From contig NC_081817.1 of NCBI RefSeq assembly GCF_030704535.1, positions 5,217,501 through 5,281,500 on the forward strand: DNA of 64,000 bases. Reading direction: 5' to 3'. The stretch's first letter is position 1. Each line of letters begins with the position of its first letter. This document shows positions 12,601 to 24,210 of the stretch, piece by piece. The stretch comes from Vitis vinifera (lineage: Eukaryota; Streptophyta; Magnoliopsida; Vitales; Vitaceae). The notes beneath the pieces were generated by a model, which was not told the origin of the DNA, did not search any database, and saw only the letters and a program-made list of their open reading frames with translations. The position numbers were made by a program, and so were the translations under genes.

Positions 12601-15600
12601 TATTTCCTGACTTCACAATTTTAGGATTAATAAGGTACTTTTTTTGTTCAATGGTTATATATATCTTAATATGTCAGCATATATATTTTTTGGTTCAAGT
12701 TTGTAACTTGAAATTGCTGGGTCATGCAAGTTTAACAAATCTTGAGTGATAGATATATCCATCCATATTCTTCACCATATTGCTTGACCGTTCCAATTTT
12801 GTATGCCAATCCCATGTTTTGGTGGGTTGTGCCTTCCTAACTCCTCAGTATATGATGCAGATTGCAGTTCATTTATGGGCAACAGGTGGAGGGACTGTAT
12901 CATCGTGCACCTTTCTCATCATACAGGATGTGGCTCTTATATTTAGCTCTGACTGCTTTGACACCTGTTTGATAAAAACATATAAAGCTTTTATAGCTCA
13001 CAGTAAATTTGTGAAGCCTGGATTTTATAAGCATATACAATTTCTCAGGAATTCCTTTGTTGAGCTATGCTCTTTAGATGTGGAGAAATCAAGCAAGAAG
13101 GCACTGGTGTCTATGCAGCAACTTGCCAAGATATTACAGCAGGGTCTTCGAACAAGGAAGAAGGTATGCAATGTCATGCTTTGTTTTTGTTGTCTGGTTT
13201 CAGTTATCTTCAACGTATTAACATGTTCTCCTTTTAGATTTGATGCTCATGGGTATGTACAGTTGTTGTGAATGGTGATATTACAAAGTGGAGGAACTTC
13301 TTTCTCATGTTTTGTTTGTTATTTGGCCTTGGGCAGGAAGCAATTGAGAAGATATGTAGTTGGCAGTACACTAACTGCATTGATCTCTGGGTCATGTTTA
13401 TATCAGCAAACATATCTGATAATTCTCTTCAGCATTTGCTATTTATGATCATCCAGATCATAAATGGAGTGGCTTACCTGTTTCCTGCGCCAAGATATTT
13501 ACCTTTAAGACTTAAAACCATCCAATGGCTGAATCATCTATCCAGTTCTAGTGGGGTTTTCATCCCTGTTGCGTCATTGGTGTTGGATACTTTGGAATAT
13601 AAAATTGGCAAGGAAAGTGGACAACCTGGAAAAGCCTTCAATATGTCTTCTGCCATAAAGGTTAGAAATTAGTATTATATGGTGATACTTCAATTCTGCA
13701 CTTATGCTTGCATGTCCATGCTTAATTATGTTTATTTTGACACACACTCGAAGTTTCTTGATAAGATAGCCATGAAGTGCTGAGTTCCCAGGCTATCTCG
13801 AGTGTTCCTGAACATTGGAATGTTTTAGTTGGCTCTAGTAAAATCTAAAATAGCTAATGAATTAGTCATTTGTTATTGTTAGTAACTAAAAATAGAAGAT
13901 GATTTTTCCCACAAACCTTTTATGATTCATACCTGTCACATTTTCTGTTTATAATTCAATATATATACTAATCATTTTCAAAACTTGCCACAGTCAACAA
14001 TATAGTTCATCTAAGTTCAATATGGTAGAAATCTACTGCTCTTAAAGCTTAAAAATCTTTAAGCAATACATCAGTGCAGTATTGTCACTGTCTGGCTTAA
14101 TTGATTATAACTCTGTTAACTGCTGGGTGTTACTGCTATTACTTGTCATCTTTCTAGAGGTTTTCAGAAGCCCATGGAGAAAGAGCCAGCCAAAAGTCCC
14201 ACTAATGTAATAAGGGCCAGGGCTTTGAGAGTCATCCTTATTGCTAGGGTCTCACTGTTCATTCACTGAATACACTGAGTTGATTTCTTTTCTATAGTAA
14301 TTTCGATTAAAATTTTTAGCAGCTTACATGAAGCAGTGCCTCTGCTTACTTGATTTGTGTGTACAGCGTCATCTTCTAACTCAATTTGTGCCTTACCCTC
14401 TCTCGAGTTTTATTTGCTATACCTCCATGTATCATTGATGATGAGTCTGGTCTCTGATATCCTTCCTTTTTGTTTAACATAAAATCTACTATGTTGTAAT
14501 TATGCACCATCCAATTTTCTCACAGTTGCCAAAACATTGTTTAAAATCGCGGAAATTCCAAGAAGAGTGCATTTTGTCTGCCATTGAATTGCTTACAGTG
14601 CACTTTGGTCAGTGGAGCTACCACATATCCTTTCCAGAGCTGGCAAGTATTCCACTAATTCGCCTGAGAAAGTTTCATGAGATAACTATTGAAAATTTGC
14701 GGCATGTGGTGAAGCGTCTGATTGATCAGGTAGATGCCCTTATGTTGAATTACTTCTTTCACCTATCCAGACACATTACAGAAAAAGGGAAAAGGAAAGG
14801 TTGCTTTCTGAAAAGAAAATTTTCTTCTAATTTAAGGACTTGATTTGCAGGTGTTGCACTTAGATAGTCTGGCCTAAATCTGAATCCATTGTATCACACA
14901 TGTCAGTCCCTGGCCTAATCAAACTTTGGGGCTCTGAACTGGAGACTGAGCCTCACAAAACTCGGGTTCTGACATGTGGCCCAGGTTAGCCCTAATGTGA
15001 TTGAGTGAGGCCTTCCTAGGTTGATCCTCTTGATGAAGGATAGTTCTCAAACTTGTATGTGAGGATACTCAAATCTATCACTTGACAAACAAAATGATGC
15101 CTTCTAACATGGCTGTTATGTTATATGAAGCACATAAGCACGTTTTTCCTAGTCAGTTACAGGCTTGGGCAGGCTGGGAAAACTGTGTCCAGATATCTTG
15201 GCCCAAACCCAGCCATGGACAATCAACAGTCACAGGACTTAGCCTTGATCCACCCATATGGATTTTTAAAATGGGTGGGACATGTTTTTTATTAGGGTCC
15301 ATGTTCTGATGTAATGGGCCAAAACAAGTTCCAGAAAATATTATGCCTAGGTTGAAAGTATCTAATGTTGCAGAACATGCCAGACTGGGTACTGATTACT
15401 GTATGAATTGTGGCATTATCCTATGGCACTGCAGGTGGAGCAAAATGTTGAGTTTGTGCAGAAGAAAAGAGATGAGGTTGCATTTTCACCAAATGATCAG
15501 CAATCTGTTGAATCATTTCTTCAGGTTTGTCTCCTTTGTTTCAACAATGCTTTTTTGGAATATGTTGAGCATGACTTTCTCAGTTTGGTAAATGGGTAAT

Positions 15601-16801
15601 GTGTAGCTTGAAAAGGGTGGTGGTGGCAATGCTCCTTTTACGCAATATTACAACAGCATCATGGAAAAGGCTGCTTCTAGGAGTCTGCTCATGAATGAAA
15701 AGGTGAAATCACCTCACCTAACTAGTTTTCTACTTTGCACTTTGCTATGTCTGATGACCTGCAACTGTACATAAGTGAAATTACCCATGAGTCAGTATGC
15801 TGCGGTAGCTTTGGATGTGGAACACTAGGACTGGACTGTTGATACCGTAATGGCACATTTGGTGTAGAGGCAAGCAGAATCCAGGGAAAACTTTAGGGAA
15901 CAAGCAAAGACGTACCAAACCATAGCTGACCCACAGAACACACATATATACCAAACCACAGCTCACATATTTATTATGTATATATATGTGTGTGTGTGTG
16001 TGTGCATGCTTGTGTGCATATCTGTGACACACATGCTATGCAAGCCATATCTCTCTTAGACACACACTTGCACACATGTGCCCATGCACACATATATCAA
16101 ACTGTAGCTATATATGCATATATAGGTCGTGTGATGTGTTAACACTCATGTGTGACCATATATATACCAAACATTGCTGGCACGTGTGTTTGATTGTGTG
16201 CATTTCAGCTATGGTTTGCTATACATATGTGTGTATTTGAGCTATGGTTTGGATTTAGGTGGAGGGTGTACAACTTGGGCTGCTATCTAGAAAGGCCGAC
16301 TTAAAGCCAAAAGCAGGTGGATTGAAATATAAAATGGAGTACTTTTCTGAAGAGTTTGGGGTTGACTTGGTGTGATCACCTCATCTCAAGTCAGCCCAAA
16401 CCAAATTAACCAATACAAAAGCCGGCTGATAGTGAGATCCGTTGTCCATTGTTGGCATCAGCGAGTGGACAAGCACATTAAAATAAGTTCCACATGATGA
16501 CAACAGCGCTGACATGCTGCCTCATTTTCTTTACTGGGACCTAATTGTGCTTTCCCTTCATCTTTGCAGTTTGTCTTTTGATGCTTGTTGTATTCATTTA
16601 AGGAGAAACATGCCTAACTTCCGTATGAAACATTAGTTCCTTTGCCAACCAAGCACAAAGGTGGTGGCTGACAACTACCGATATCACATGCTGCATGTTG
16701 TAATTACTATATTCTACCATTTCCTGCAGTTTCCTGGATCAGAAAAGACAAGAAAGATGGGCAAGGTGCATGACAAAGGTGAAAGGTTGGAAGTAAATTA
16801 G
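685..16801 (+). CDS. NOC2: NOC2-family nucleolar complex protein (5' end outside window)
   Basis: Noc2 proteins partner Noc1 and Noc3 in intranuclear maturation and export of pre-60S ribosomal particles; plants also have the Noc2-like REBELOTE, which this could be. Exons joined by reading frame and GT/AG sites: 685-745, 4156-4264, 4352-4403, 4508-4602, 9167-9235, 10378-10911, 12861-13163, 13337-13660, 14526-14729, 15435-15524, 15607-15702, 16730-16801 (TAG). All phases agree and give 668 residues; the start codon lies to the left. Exons 2-3 of this set are rich in Asp, Glu and Ser, and exon 4 ends in a Lys-rich stretch. The Noc2 domain begins in the 534-nt exon (SWCKIV, then LLNGYRAACHYG) and runs through ATGGGTVSS, FVKPG and FPAPRYLPLRLK. 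The tail is basic. Introns are 82 bp to 4.6 kb, the long ones repeat filled. The first two and the last joins are the least certain. Confidence 0.88.
770..1790. repeat. unclassified repeat-like block in NOC2 intron
   Basis: About 1 kb that is richer in G+C than the surrounding intron and built from recurring short words (CATGCC, CCTTGTGC, GCCATGTTG). TTAGGGTGC occurs near both borders (about 783 and 1745). No coding frame of an element protein was recognised; the longest frame (767-1081) has no recognisable motif. It could be a degenerate LTR. DNA from 1790 to 2640 is AT-rich with no recognisable feature. Confidence 0.3.
2650..3800 (-). mobile_element. degenerate Ty1/copia reverse transcriptase fragment in NOC2 intron
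   Basis: Minus strand. The frame at 3676-3323 holds the N-terminal copia RT region (NWKKAINEEMQALEKN, then the IDGTIERYKARLV block). The frame at 2982-2650 holds the RT active-site region YVDDIIIIGND followed by the FEIKDL and YILDLLKETG blocks. Between them (3320-2985) the RT sequence continues but is broken by several stop codons and frame changes, so this is dead sequence. No LTRs were matched to it. It lies antisense to NOC2 inside the intron 746-4155. Confidence 0.85.
5880..6260 (+). mobile_element. retroposon 3' remnants ending in A-tracts (LINE-like)
   Basis: Within the 4.6-kb NOC2 intron 4603-9166. The stretch ending at about 6115 and a second ending CTTATC plus a 16-18 A tract (about 6236-6257) have the LINE-type ACTTATCAAAA tail seen in other copies. 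GCCTTTT occurs immediately before and just after the second tail. No coding frame is left. The intron from 4603 to 5880 shows nothing recognisable. Confidence 0.4.
6381..6400. repeat. LINE target-site duplication, left copy
   Basis: AGGTTAGCTTTCATGGGAGG, matching 8496-8515 at 19 of 20 positions. The right copy directly follows the A-ended LINE tail, as expected for a target-primed insertion. Confidence 0.75.
6401..8495 (+). mobile_element. 5'-truncated L1-type LINE with long open RT frame
   Basis: Non-LTR retrotransposon copy in the 4.6-kb NOC2 intron, same orientation as the gene. A frame runs without stops from the truncation to TAA at 8383, encoding about 659 residues: GRQILDAVLIANE, the RT blocks KMDIEKAFDHVNW, GLRQGDPLSPYLF and LLFADDTLIF, then the zf-RVT zinc-binding region (WNRLLTTDRLKR, CFLCKHKEETTNHLL) and the usual WTIWRERNRR end. 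The 3' end is CCTATC plus A's. A 20-bp direct repeat with one mismatch flanks it (6381-6400 and 8496-8515), consistent with a target-site duplication. The endonuclease and ORF1 are missing, so it cannot be autonomous. The open frame has no start codon of its own and is not a host gene. Confidence 0.88.
8530..8757 (+). mobile_element. second, older LINE 3'-end fragment
   Basis: Matches the last part of the adjacent LINE (GGGCTAGGGTGTATAT, then a diverged GGCTAGCGGCCACTTAAG stop region) and has its own tail TTTATCAAAAAAAAAAAA at 8737-8756. It is only about 230 bp long. The younger LINE inserted immediately upstream, giving two LINE 3' ends in tandem. Confidence 0.7.
9542..9584. repeat. perfect 17-bp inverted repeat (hairpin)
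   Basis: CCAATCCACTTTCTTTA at 9542-9558 is exactly complementary to 9568-9584, with a 9-nt loop CATATAATA. It lies in NOC2 intron 9236-10377, directly before an antisense LINE-type 3' end. Confidence 0.85.
9590..9770 (-). mobile_element. antisense LINE-type 3' end
   Basis: TTTGATAGGTAAAAACACAA followed by the AGCATACAAGG...CAGGCGCC pattern is the reverse complement of the LINE 3' end found repeatedly here. It is short, has no coding capacity and lies in NOC2 intron 9236-10377. Confidence 0.45.
10912..12860 (+). other. NOC2 intron, no recognised insertion
   Basis: 1.95-kb intron between the 534-nt and 303-nt exons. AT-rich, with an A-tract followed by short AT-rich A runs at about 11450-11480. 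I see no element or additional exon. Confidence 0.6.
13661..15434 (+). other. NOC2 introns 13661-14525 and 14730-15434
   Basis: Two introns separated by the exon 14526-14729. Neither shows a recognisable mobile element. The frames at 15082-15309 and 15343-15591 lack splice-consistent coding support, apart from overlapping the true exon 15435-15524 in another frame. Confidence 0.5.
15979..16004. repeat. (TA)n/(TG)n microsatellite in NOC2 last intron
   Basis: TATATA passing into an alternating TG run. Nearby (15950-16240) further CACACA and ATATAT words and two copies of AGCTATGGTTTG suggest a decayed simple-sequence expansion in the intron 15703-16729. Confidence 0.75.
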
Positions 16802-18642
16802 ACTGTCACTGGGAGGGGTAGTTCTGCAGATTGCTTTGATCACTTCCCAATCTCAGATCTGAATGTTTCTTAAAGAGTCAATTCACAATCTCATAGAACC
16901 CGTATCCAAGACGTAAGGATCTTATTCAAACCAATTTTGTAAGTGATCTGAATCTTTCCTCATCGTGAAAAAGATAGCCTTGAGGTTAGCTTAAAATTTA
17001 TGAGTCAGGGCGGCTTTTGTATCTTAGAAAGAGACAGGTTACTTGTTTTATAACACAGGATCACAAGCTTGAGTACGTGGCTCCACGTCGCTCCTATTTA
17101 TTTACTTTCAATTCTTAAAGATGAAGTAAAAGAAAATTTTAATCACCAACACCCCTTCATCTTCTTCCATATCTTGGCCATGATTTTTAAATTAATTTTA
17201 AATTTTAAATACCAGCAATTTCCTTCTATTGATGATATAAAATGGGGTTAATATTTCACTTAGAACTTTGAGTTTTGGTGTGAATAAATACACCTAATTA
17301 AGGCAATAAAATGATTAGATTAGATTGATTTCTTGTTTTCCATTTTTTAAAAAGAAAAAATAATATAAATTTTTATATAAAATGTACCAACTCTTTAAAA
17401 CTTACTTTAAACTTTGAAAGCTCTTTAAAAATTGATATACTTCTTGTTTGCTATTTTTAGAAATGGAAAGTCGTATAAATTTTGTAGGACCTCAAGCATA
17501 GCTAACTCTCTTAAAAGTAATTGATATTAGAAAAGGTGCATACTCTACTTATTTGTAGGATCTTAGATACTATCCACTCTTCTAAAAGTAATTGTTATGA
17601 GAAAAGATGTATATCCTAACTTTATATTGCATTCACTCAAGTGTCAACGACGAATAGATGGACGTGATCAATTTTCTGATCTATGTGAGATTTCTTTAAA
17701 ACTTACTTAAAAAATGTGATGACTTTTAAAATCATTTTAAAAATTGAGTTATTGAAAAAAACATTATTATCTCAAAATTTAAAAATTTTAAAAGTAATTT
17801 TTAAATAAATAATATAAGTTTATATATTTACATATTGCATAAAAGACTCACTCTTATTTAAAAATAAAAAATAAAAATAGGAGAGTTAAAACAAAGTTAT
17901 GCATAGTAATTTCATTCTCAAAATAATTCTCAAATAAATTAGTCTTATCCACATGAGTGTTCATGTCATTTAGGATTAAATTTAAAGGTACATCCACCAA
18001 CTACGGTCTTATGATTAAAAAAATTTCAATAGTTAGTAACTATTGTTTTATGATTAAAACAAAAAACAAAAATCTTAACCCATATGGATATCCAAGTGAC
18101 TGAGATATATTAATTTGAAAATTGTTTTGGTAAGATGTTTAGTTTATGGGTTTTTTTTTTTTTTTTTTTTTGGTAATACATTGTTTTTGCTCAACTTATC
18201 ATTAGGTTCTATGAAAACTACTATTATTTATATATTTTTTTTTAAAAAATAAATAATAAGAGGTGTGTCCAAACTTATCACCTAAAATTATTAGGTATTT
18301 CTAAAATAGGTTTTGAGGTTAGCAACATTTTAGAAAACATGAAAGAACTTTAAATAAAAATATAACCCTTCAAACATCCAAAGGGATCCAAGATACCAGA
18401 AACTAGACGAGTGCCAAAATTGTGATATGATATCATATTTATTAAAATCTATGATAGTCCAAAGAATATTTGCTTGATTTTCTTTCAAATATTTTTCACA
18501 ATCTCCCCCACACCACCAGACCATCTTCCCTGTTGAATGGAACATGGTCAAACCAAAGAACCCTAAATTTCCAGGGGAGTAGTGGGATCGATTCATGGTC
18601 AATCCTGTAGGTATTGCAGGGACTATGAATGGGAAGAGGCAG
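16802..18642. other. intergenic, AT-rich
   Basis: Between the NOC2 stop and the 3' end of the minus-strand gene. Includes a T-tract of about 22 at 18151-18172. No coding or structural RNA gene recognised. It should contain the 3' UTRs of both converging genes. Confidence 0.6.
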
Positions 18643-19464
18643 CTAATCCACCCATCTCACGCTTTCTGGCTGTGGAATATTGCAACTCGGTGAGGCCTTC
18701 GCCACCGTGTTGGCATGGCTTGAGCTGCACCCCAAAGCTTTCAGCAGTCCCCATAAGCTCTTTCCTTTCCTCTTATGGCCGCCACCCTTTTTGCCTTCTT
18801 CCGGCGATGTGACCAGCATTGATGGGGTCCGTCGGCTCTGCCTGTTCTTGATGTCCCTCAACTCCATCTCTGTGGGGATTCTCACCATTCCAAAGAACAT
18901 CTGCCATTGGGATTTTGGTGGGTATGTCATTATGGGCATTCTGGGGAATGTAAAATCATACTTGTCCGCGCTCTTTCTTGGCGACAACCCATAATTCTCT
19001 GCTGCTGCGTCTGGCAAGGACTTGGAAGACGGGGCTTGTTGAAGCTTCAGGCCTTTCCCGTGGCTGCCATCCATACTCTTTGATCGGGATTCTTTCCCTC
19101 TCTTGAATGACTTCAATCCCCTCTGGAGAAGGCCTCCCTTCTTGGGCTGTTGCTGTTTCTTTTCAGTCCTGTCTTCAAGCTTCTGGGTGTCCTCGCAAAC
19201 TGGTAATTTTTTGTAAGTAATGAGCTTCCCGCAGAAGACAATGTTCTCGGCCGCCGGGCTGGTCGATGCAGTGAAATCCTCGCTGAAGAACTCGAAGAAC
19301 TCCTGATCAGAAGATGAACTCTGATCATCCTTGAAGCTATCATCCCAATCCCCACCAATATCCCCATACATAGGAAGATCACACAAAGACAGTGTCTCCA
19401 CTGATTCATCCAAATCGCTACTGTCATCTTCCCAAGTTTTCTGGATTGGATCCTCAGCAACCAT
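18643..19464 (-). CDS. unnamed plant protein, paralogue A (273 aa, intronless)
   Basis: I cannot name this family. It is one uninterrupted exon, ATG at 19464 and stop at 18643-18645. Visible motifs: an acidic N-terminus with SLCDLP at residues 26-31; EFFEFFSEDF followed by ENIVFCGKLI (residues 55-82), loosely reminiscent of the membrane-associated kinase regulator type of plant protein; a Lys/Arg/Ser-rich middle (100-140); then MFFGMVRIP and EMELRDIKNRQSRRTP (189-214); and WGLLKALGC near the C-terminus. Acidic start, basic middle and C-terminal MEL-D-RQSRR are shared with 33563-34174 and with the broken copy at 49531-50946. The upstream in-frame Met at 19539 is rejected because the TATA box lies at about 19548-19555, too close to it. 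No signal peptide or membrane segment seen. A short regulator or adaptor is possible, by inference only. Confidence 0.8.
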   Translation of the reverse strand: MVAEDPIQKTWEDDSSDLDESVETLSLCDLPMYGDIGGDWDDSFKDDQSSSSDQEFFEFFSEDFTASTSPAAENIVFCGKLITYKKLPVCEDTQKLEDRTEKKQQQPKKGGLLQRGLKSFKRGKESRSKSMDGSHGKGLKLQQAPSSKSLPDAAAENYGLSPRKSADKYDFTFPRMPIMTYPPKSQWQMFFGMVRIPTEMELRDIKNRQSRRTPSMLVTSPEEGKKGGGHKRKGKSLWGLLKALGCSSSHANTVAKASPSCNIPQPESVRWVD

Positions 19465-19545
19465 GGTGAAACCAGAAGAAACTAGGAGGAAATCTCTAAT
19501 GGGTGTTGGGTGTATTCCAAATTGAGAAGAAGAGACCAAGTCTTG

Positions 19546-19557
19546 AATATTTATACG
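19546..19557 (-). promoter_or_regulatory. TATA box of paralogue A
   Basis: On the minus strand, CGTATAAATATTC lies about 85 bp before the chosen ATG, giving a leader of roughly 55 nt if transcription starts about 30 bp downstream. Confidence 0.6.
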
Positions 19558-19559
19558 GG

Positions 19560-22500
19560 AAGAGCTCGGGAGGAAAATTTCTTGGGACGGCTTCTAGAGG
19601 AAGAAAAAAAAAAAAGGCAATAAAAGAACCAAACAGAGAAGGTAGAGATCCTCTTTTGATCTTCTAGAGAGGCAGCCAGGCAGAGAATGATAGACAGATG
19701 GGTTTTCTAGATGGATGATGAGTTGGATTTTTGAGGTGGACATATATTTGAGGACTTTTTTTTTTTTGGAAATATTCATGCGAACGGTCCAAAATATTCC
19801 TCACATGAGACAGTAACTGTTATGGGTTTGAAATTATAAATAATATTTATATCATTTTTCATTTTTTTTAAAAGGGTGACGTTTGGAAAGTTATTAGTGT
19901 AGTTTTGTAATGGGGAAGGTGGGCTTGTTCTGAATGGGTCAAATGTGAAGGAGGCGCACTAGGATTTTCATGTGGGTCTCAGTTCTAGAAACAGGGGGTC
20001 CCCTCGGAAACTCTTCCAGGGCCAACCATTCTTTGATGATCAATAATTTAAGGGCATGAAGATTATAACCATCACCACTGCCATGAGATCTTTTGAATAG
20101 TAATATTAAATTTGTCAGATTTAATAATAGTGGGTGTTTGTTTTCAATCATTTTTATGATACTCTTATAGTATATAATTGTACTTTTTGAGTACATATTC
20201 AAAAATTTACCATTTTACTAGTTTTATTATTTTATATCCGAATATCTTATTATTTATAATTATATCTTGATCTCATTCACCCACATTTTAATATCATTTA
20301 TTTATATATTTATTGAATGACGTAAATTTTATTATACACCCATGATGTTTAAATTCAAAAACTAGTAGGTACTAGATTAAGACCTTAAAATTTTCATAAT
20401 TTTTAATTTTTTCTATAATAATAAAAATAACTATTTTTTATATATGATTAATTTTAAGATTGGGCACTATGGCATAAAAGTAAATATGATTTGACAATTT
20501 TTAAAAAAAATTTCATAATCTTCAAAGCAAAAAAATGTTTGTACAAACAGAGACTAATAAAGCAACAACAAAGATTGACATAAACCAAAAAGAAACTTTG
20601 TAATCACAAACTACATAACCGAATGTTAAGGAATATTTTAAAAAATAATTTTTAAAAATAATTCTTAATTATTTTATAAATAAAATTTTGTTTAGTGACT
20701 TAAATATGAAAGTCATTTTTTTTAATTTGTTCTTTACGAAAATACCTCTTGTTTACATACAACATAAAAATTTTAAATCATTTTTCATATTTTCAATTAT
20801 TGTTCAGAAATCAGAATACCCTAAAAAGACAACTAAAAAAATATTATTTTAAAAAATATGCTTTTAAAACACGTAATGGAAAACGCGTCTTTTGAGTCAG
20901 AAAACTGGTTTTGATGAGGTAAAGAGAGTCCTGATTCCATTCAAAATTTGACTTAGATTTGGTAAAAAAGTAAGTGTCATGGGTTTGAAGTATTGACTAA
21001 GAGGCATAGGATGAATCCAATACAACTCAAGGTGAAATTTTCTGGTCTTGTGACCTTCAATTTTCAAAGTGGAGAGCGTGGAGCTTGGGTTATATTTGGT
21101 AAACTAAGCGTAGAGCCAGGGCTTGAATTCCCAGCCCATAGGGTGCGGGAAACGCCTCCCTCACTTCAAACTGTAAAAGCTACTCATCTTCCCTTCTCAA
21201 ATATGACTTTTGAATTACCAAAAAAGATTAAAGGAAAAGGGACGCCAATTAGCCATCCCTTTTCATTTTCCCTTTATTTTTTCTTTCCTTTTTTTTTTTT
21301 TTTTTTCTTTCAAAAAGACATATGAGAAAACACAGAACTTAATAACTTAATTTAAATTGTTAAATAAATTAAGTATATTTCGTAAAATAATTTAATGATA
21401 CGACTTAAAATCAAAAAAATTTTAACACGTCACTTAATAACTTAATTTAAGTTATTAAATAAATTAAGTATATTAAGTATATCTGGTAAAAATAATTAAT
21501 TTATTCTTAAATCTGCATCTTCATTTCACATTCCTATTTTCATTTACATTAGTTAATTTCACAATCTCTTTTACTGTTTCACATCTCTACTATTACTCAA
21601 CCTTTTTTTTATCCTAATTATAGTTTATGATGATAAATATGTCAATTTGATATTTTAAAATATGTTTTAAATTAATTTTATCAAATAACCTTAATACTTA
21701 AAGTAAGAATTAAATAAAAAATTTTAAGTTAACAATTTTAATATAATTTAACTTAAAGTCAACTTAAATAATTAAATAATAAGTACTAAGTTTTATCAAA
21801 TACCTCCTTAGTTAATGATTATTTTGTGTTTGAAAATAAAATGTTTCAAAATTGAAATTTTAAAAAAAATTGTATATAGAATTTGAATAAAACTATGACT
21901 AAAACATAATTTAACTCAAAATTATTTTAAGTCATTAAATAATAAAAAATAAGTTTTTACCAAACATCTTCCAATTTGATTCTCAAAAACTTTCAAGAAA
22001 AATATAAAAGAAAGAAAATAAGGAGGAAAAATATAATACAAGAAAATATGAATGAAAAAAAAAAAAAATTTAAACTCAATAACTTATTTTTATACACTAC
22101 TTTAAATTGATTTTACTTATTTTAACTTTTTGATATAAAAATTAAATAATTTTAAAAAAGCTTTTTAAAAGAAAAATTGAATATGAGATAGCATAGTATC
22201 CATCCCTCTTCACTTCTTTGATGACCTAATTTATTTTTAGAAACCCATGGTCGATAAAAACCCAAACACATTAATGTCATATTTAGTACTTGAGGATGAC
22301 AAATCATAATAGATCTTATTCCTTTTCTTCCTCATTTTCATATTTTGATAATTTAAATAAAAATAAAATAAAAAATAAATCCGATAGAAAGAAAATCCTA
22401 CCTTTCTCGTTCATTTATCATATATCGATAACTTAAATAGAAATAAAATAAAAAATAATTTTAATAGAAAGAAAATCATATTCATAAATGGGATTTTAAT

Positions 22501-24210
22501 TGATTTGCGGAGAGATGTAGTGAACTAGAAAATGTTAAAATTATTATTTTAGCCTTTTATTTTCATTAGGTTTTTATAACTTTTTTTATGGTTGATTTTT
22601 ATTTATTGAGTAAATAGTTTTCTTAGCCTTAATAATTAATAATAATAAAAACTCTCAAAAGTTGTTATTTTAAAATGAAAATTTTAAATAAATGAATAAA
22701 TAAAAACATTAAACAAAAACAAATAAACATTCTAACTTTATATTTCTAAAAACATCCAAATATAAGAATTTAAATCATCAAATTTATTTTTATAGAAGGT
22801 AAATATGAATAAAAACAAAATATTCACTCACATTCTTTGATTCTACGTACCAAAGATGATTTATGTATCATTAATTAACTTAGGTTAGTAGAAGTGGAAA
22901 AATTTGACACAATTCTTCTTAAACCCAACATATTTTTCGTAAGTTTGAATTGAATATAATCATATTTGAGTCAAATTCATATTCATATATGACTTATTCA
23001 ATAAATCTATGGTTTTTGGGTTAAGATATTTAAATACAAATTTAATTTGAATTAACTCATTTAATAAATGTATTGATTGACTCAATTATAATTTTAAACT
23101 ATTTAACTCATATTTGTTTCATTTGAAATTTGTTTTCGTGTAAATAAATTAATTAGAAACTTGTTTAGTTGAGACACCAATTAACTTATACAAGTTCCGA
23201 CTCAATTTGATTATTAAATATAAAGTATCACATGTTATTTATTTAATAATTAAGTAATATTTATGCTTTTATTTTTTATATGATTATTATTTATGTCGTG
23301 TATGGGTTAATTTATATAATAGAATACTTAGATTTTAACACGAAACAAACACAATTCACCAACACCAACACCAATTAACCCCCTAATTAATAGGAAAAAC
23401 CCATTCAAATACCATTACTATAAGAAAATAAAAAATTGGTAAGAATTTTGTTGAGCCATATTTTTTTTTTAATACTTGTAAAATATTTCTTGGATTGCAA
23501 GTTCCCAGGGTTCCAATCCCCAAATGTGCTCTCAATTATGTTGATTCATTTACTTCTAGAAGTGGGTGTGGGGTCAGAGGTCACACTTCCCCAGTCCTTT
23601 TGTGGAATATTATTATGAATTTATGATCACTTTACCCACATGGTTTGAAACTTGCTAAAAAAAAAAGAAAAAAAAGGTCAAAACCAAAAAATCAACCAAA
23701 AATTCCGCGTGGAAGAGATATCAAAGAATTGTGAAAAAAAAATAAAAAAAATAGATGACTTAAACCATGACTTCAATCACGCTTTAATAACATATTGAAT
23801 TACTAATTTTTTTAAAAACTTGAATTTAAAGGTTTTGGATTTAATATTCTTTAACATAAGAAAAAAATGAAAAAAAATTAATTAAATAATTTTGTTTCTT
23901 TATTGGAGAATTCAGTTAAATAGTATATCAAAGATTTTATGTTATGGCTCTATTTCTAAATGGTAGGATTGTGATGATGGATATGGAAGTGGTTCTAGAA
24001 AATGAAAGGTCTTTGTTAAATCTTCCCTAGTCTCTGGTTTTTGAGTTTTGGTTTGAGGCTACAACTTATTCAGTCAAAAGTTGTACGTGTTAGTCCAAGA
24101 TGATTGCATTTTTTCCTTAAAAATGTCTTTGTTTTCATGCGTGTGGAACATAGAGAAGTAGCTTACTTTGACAAGAAGACCCACAAATTCGAATCTTAAA
24201 CCTCATGTCT
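19560..24210. other. intergenic, very AT-rich
   Basis: About 4.6 kb with no convincing gene. It contains the promoter side of paralogue A (19.56-19.9 kb), long A/T tracts, a duplicated AT-rich segment at 21336-21495, and a decayed repeat-like stretch at about 22860-23370 (recurring ACTCATTTAATAAA and CAACACCAA words). Open frames here are short and compositional. Confidence 0.6.
21336..21495. repeat. direct duplication of an AT-rich segment
   Basis: ACTTAATAACTTAATTTAA followed by TTAAATAAATTAAGTATAT occurs at about 21336 and again at about 21432, roughly 95 bp apart. Probably MITE-derived. Related words continue to about 21800. Confidence 0.55.

Noticed and set aside
19465..19539. 25 extra N-terminal residues for paralogue A
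   Set aside because: The upstream Met is about 10 bp from the TATA box, and paralogues B and C start at the internal position.
20993..21325. 110-codon frame ending in a phenylalanine run
   Set aside because: Its end is translated from a T-tract; no domain or splice support.
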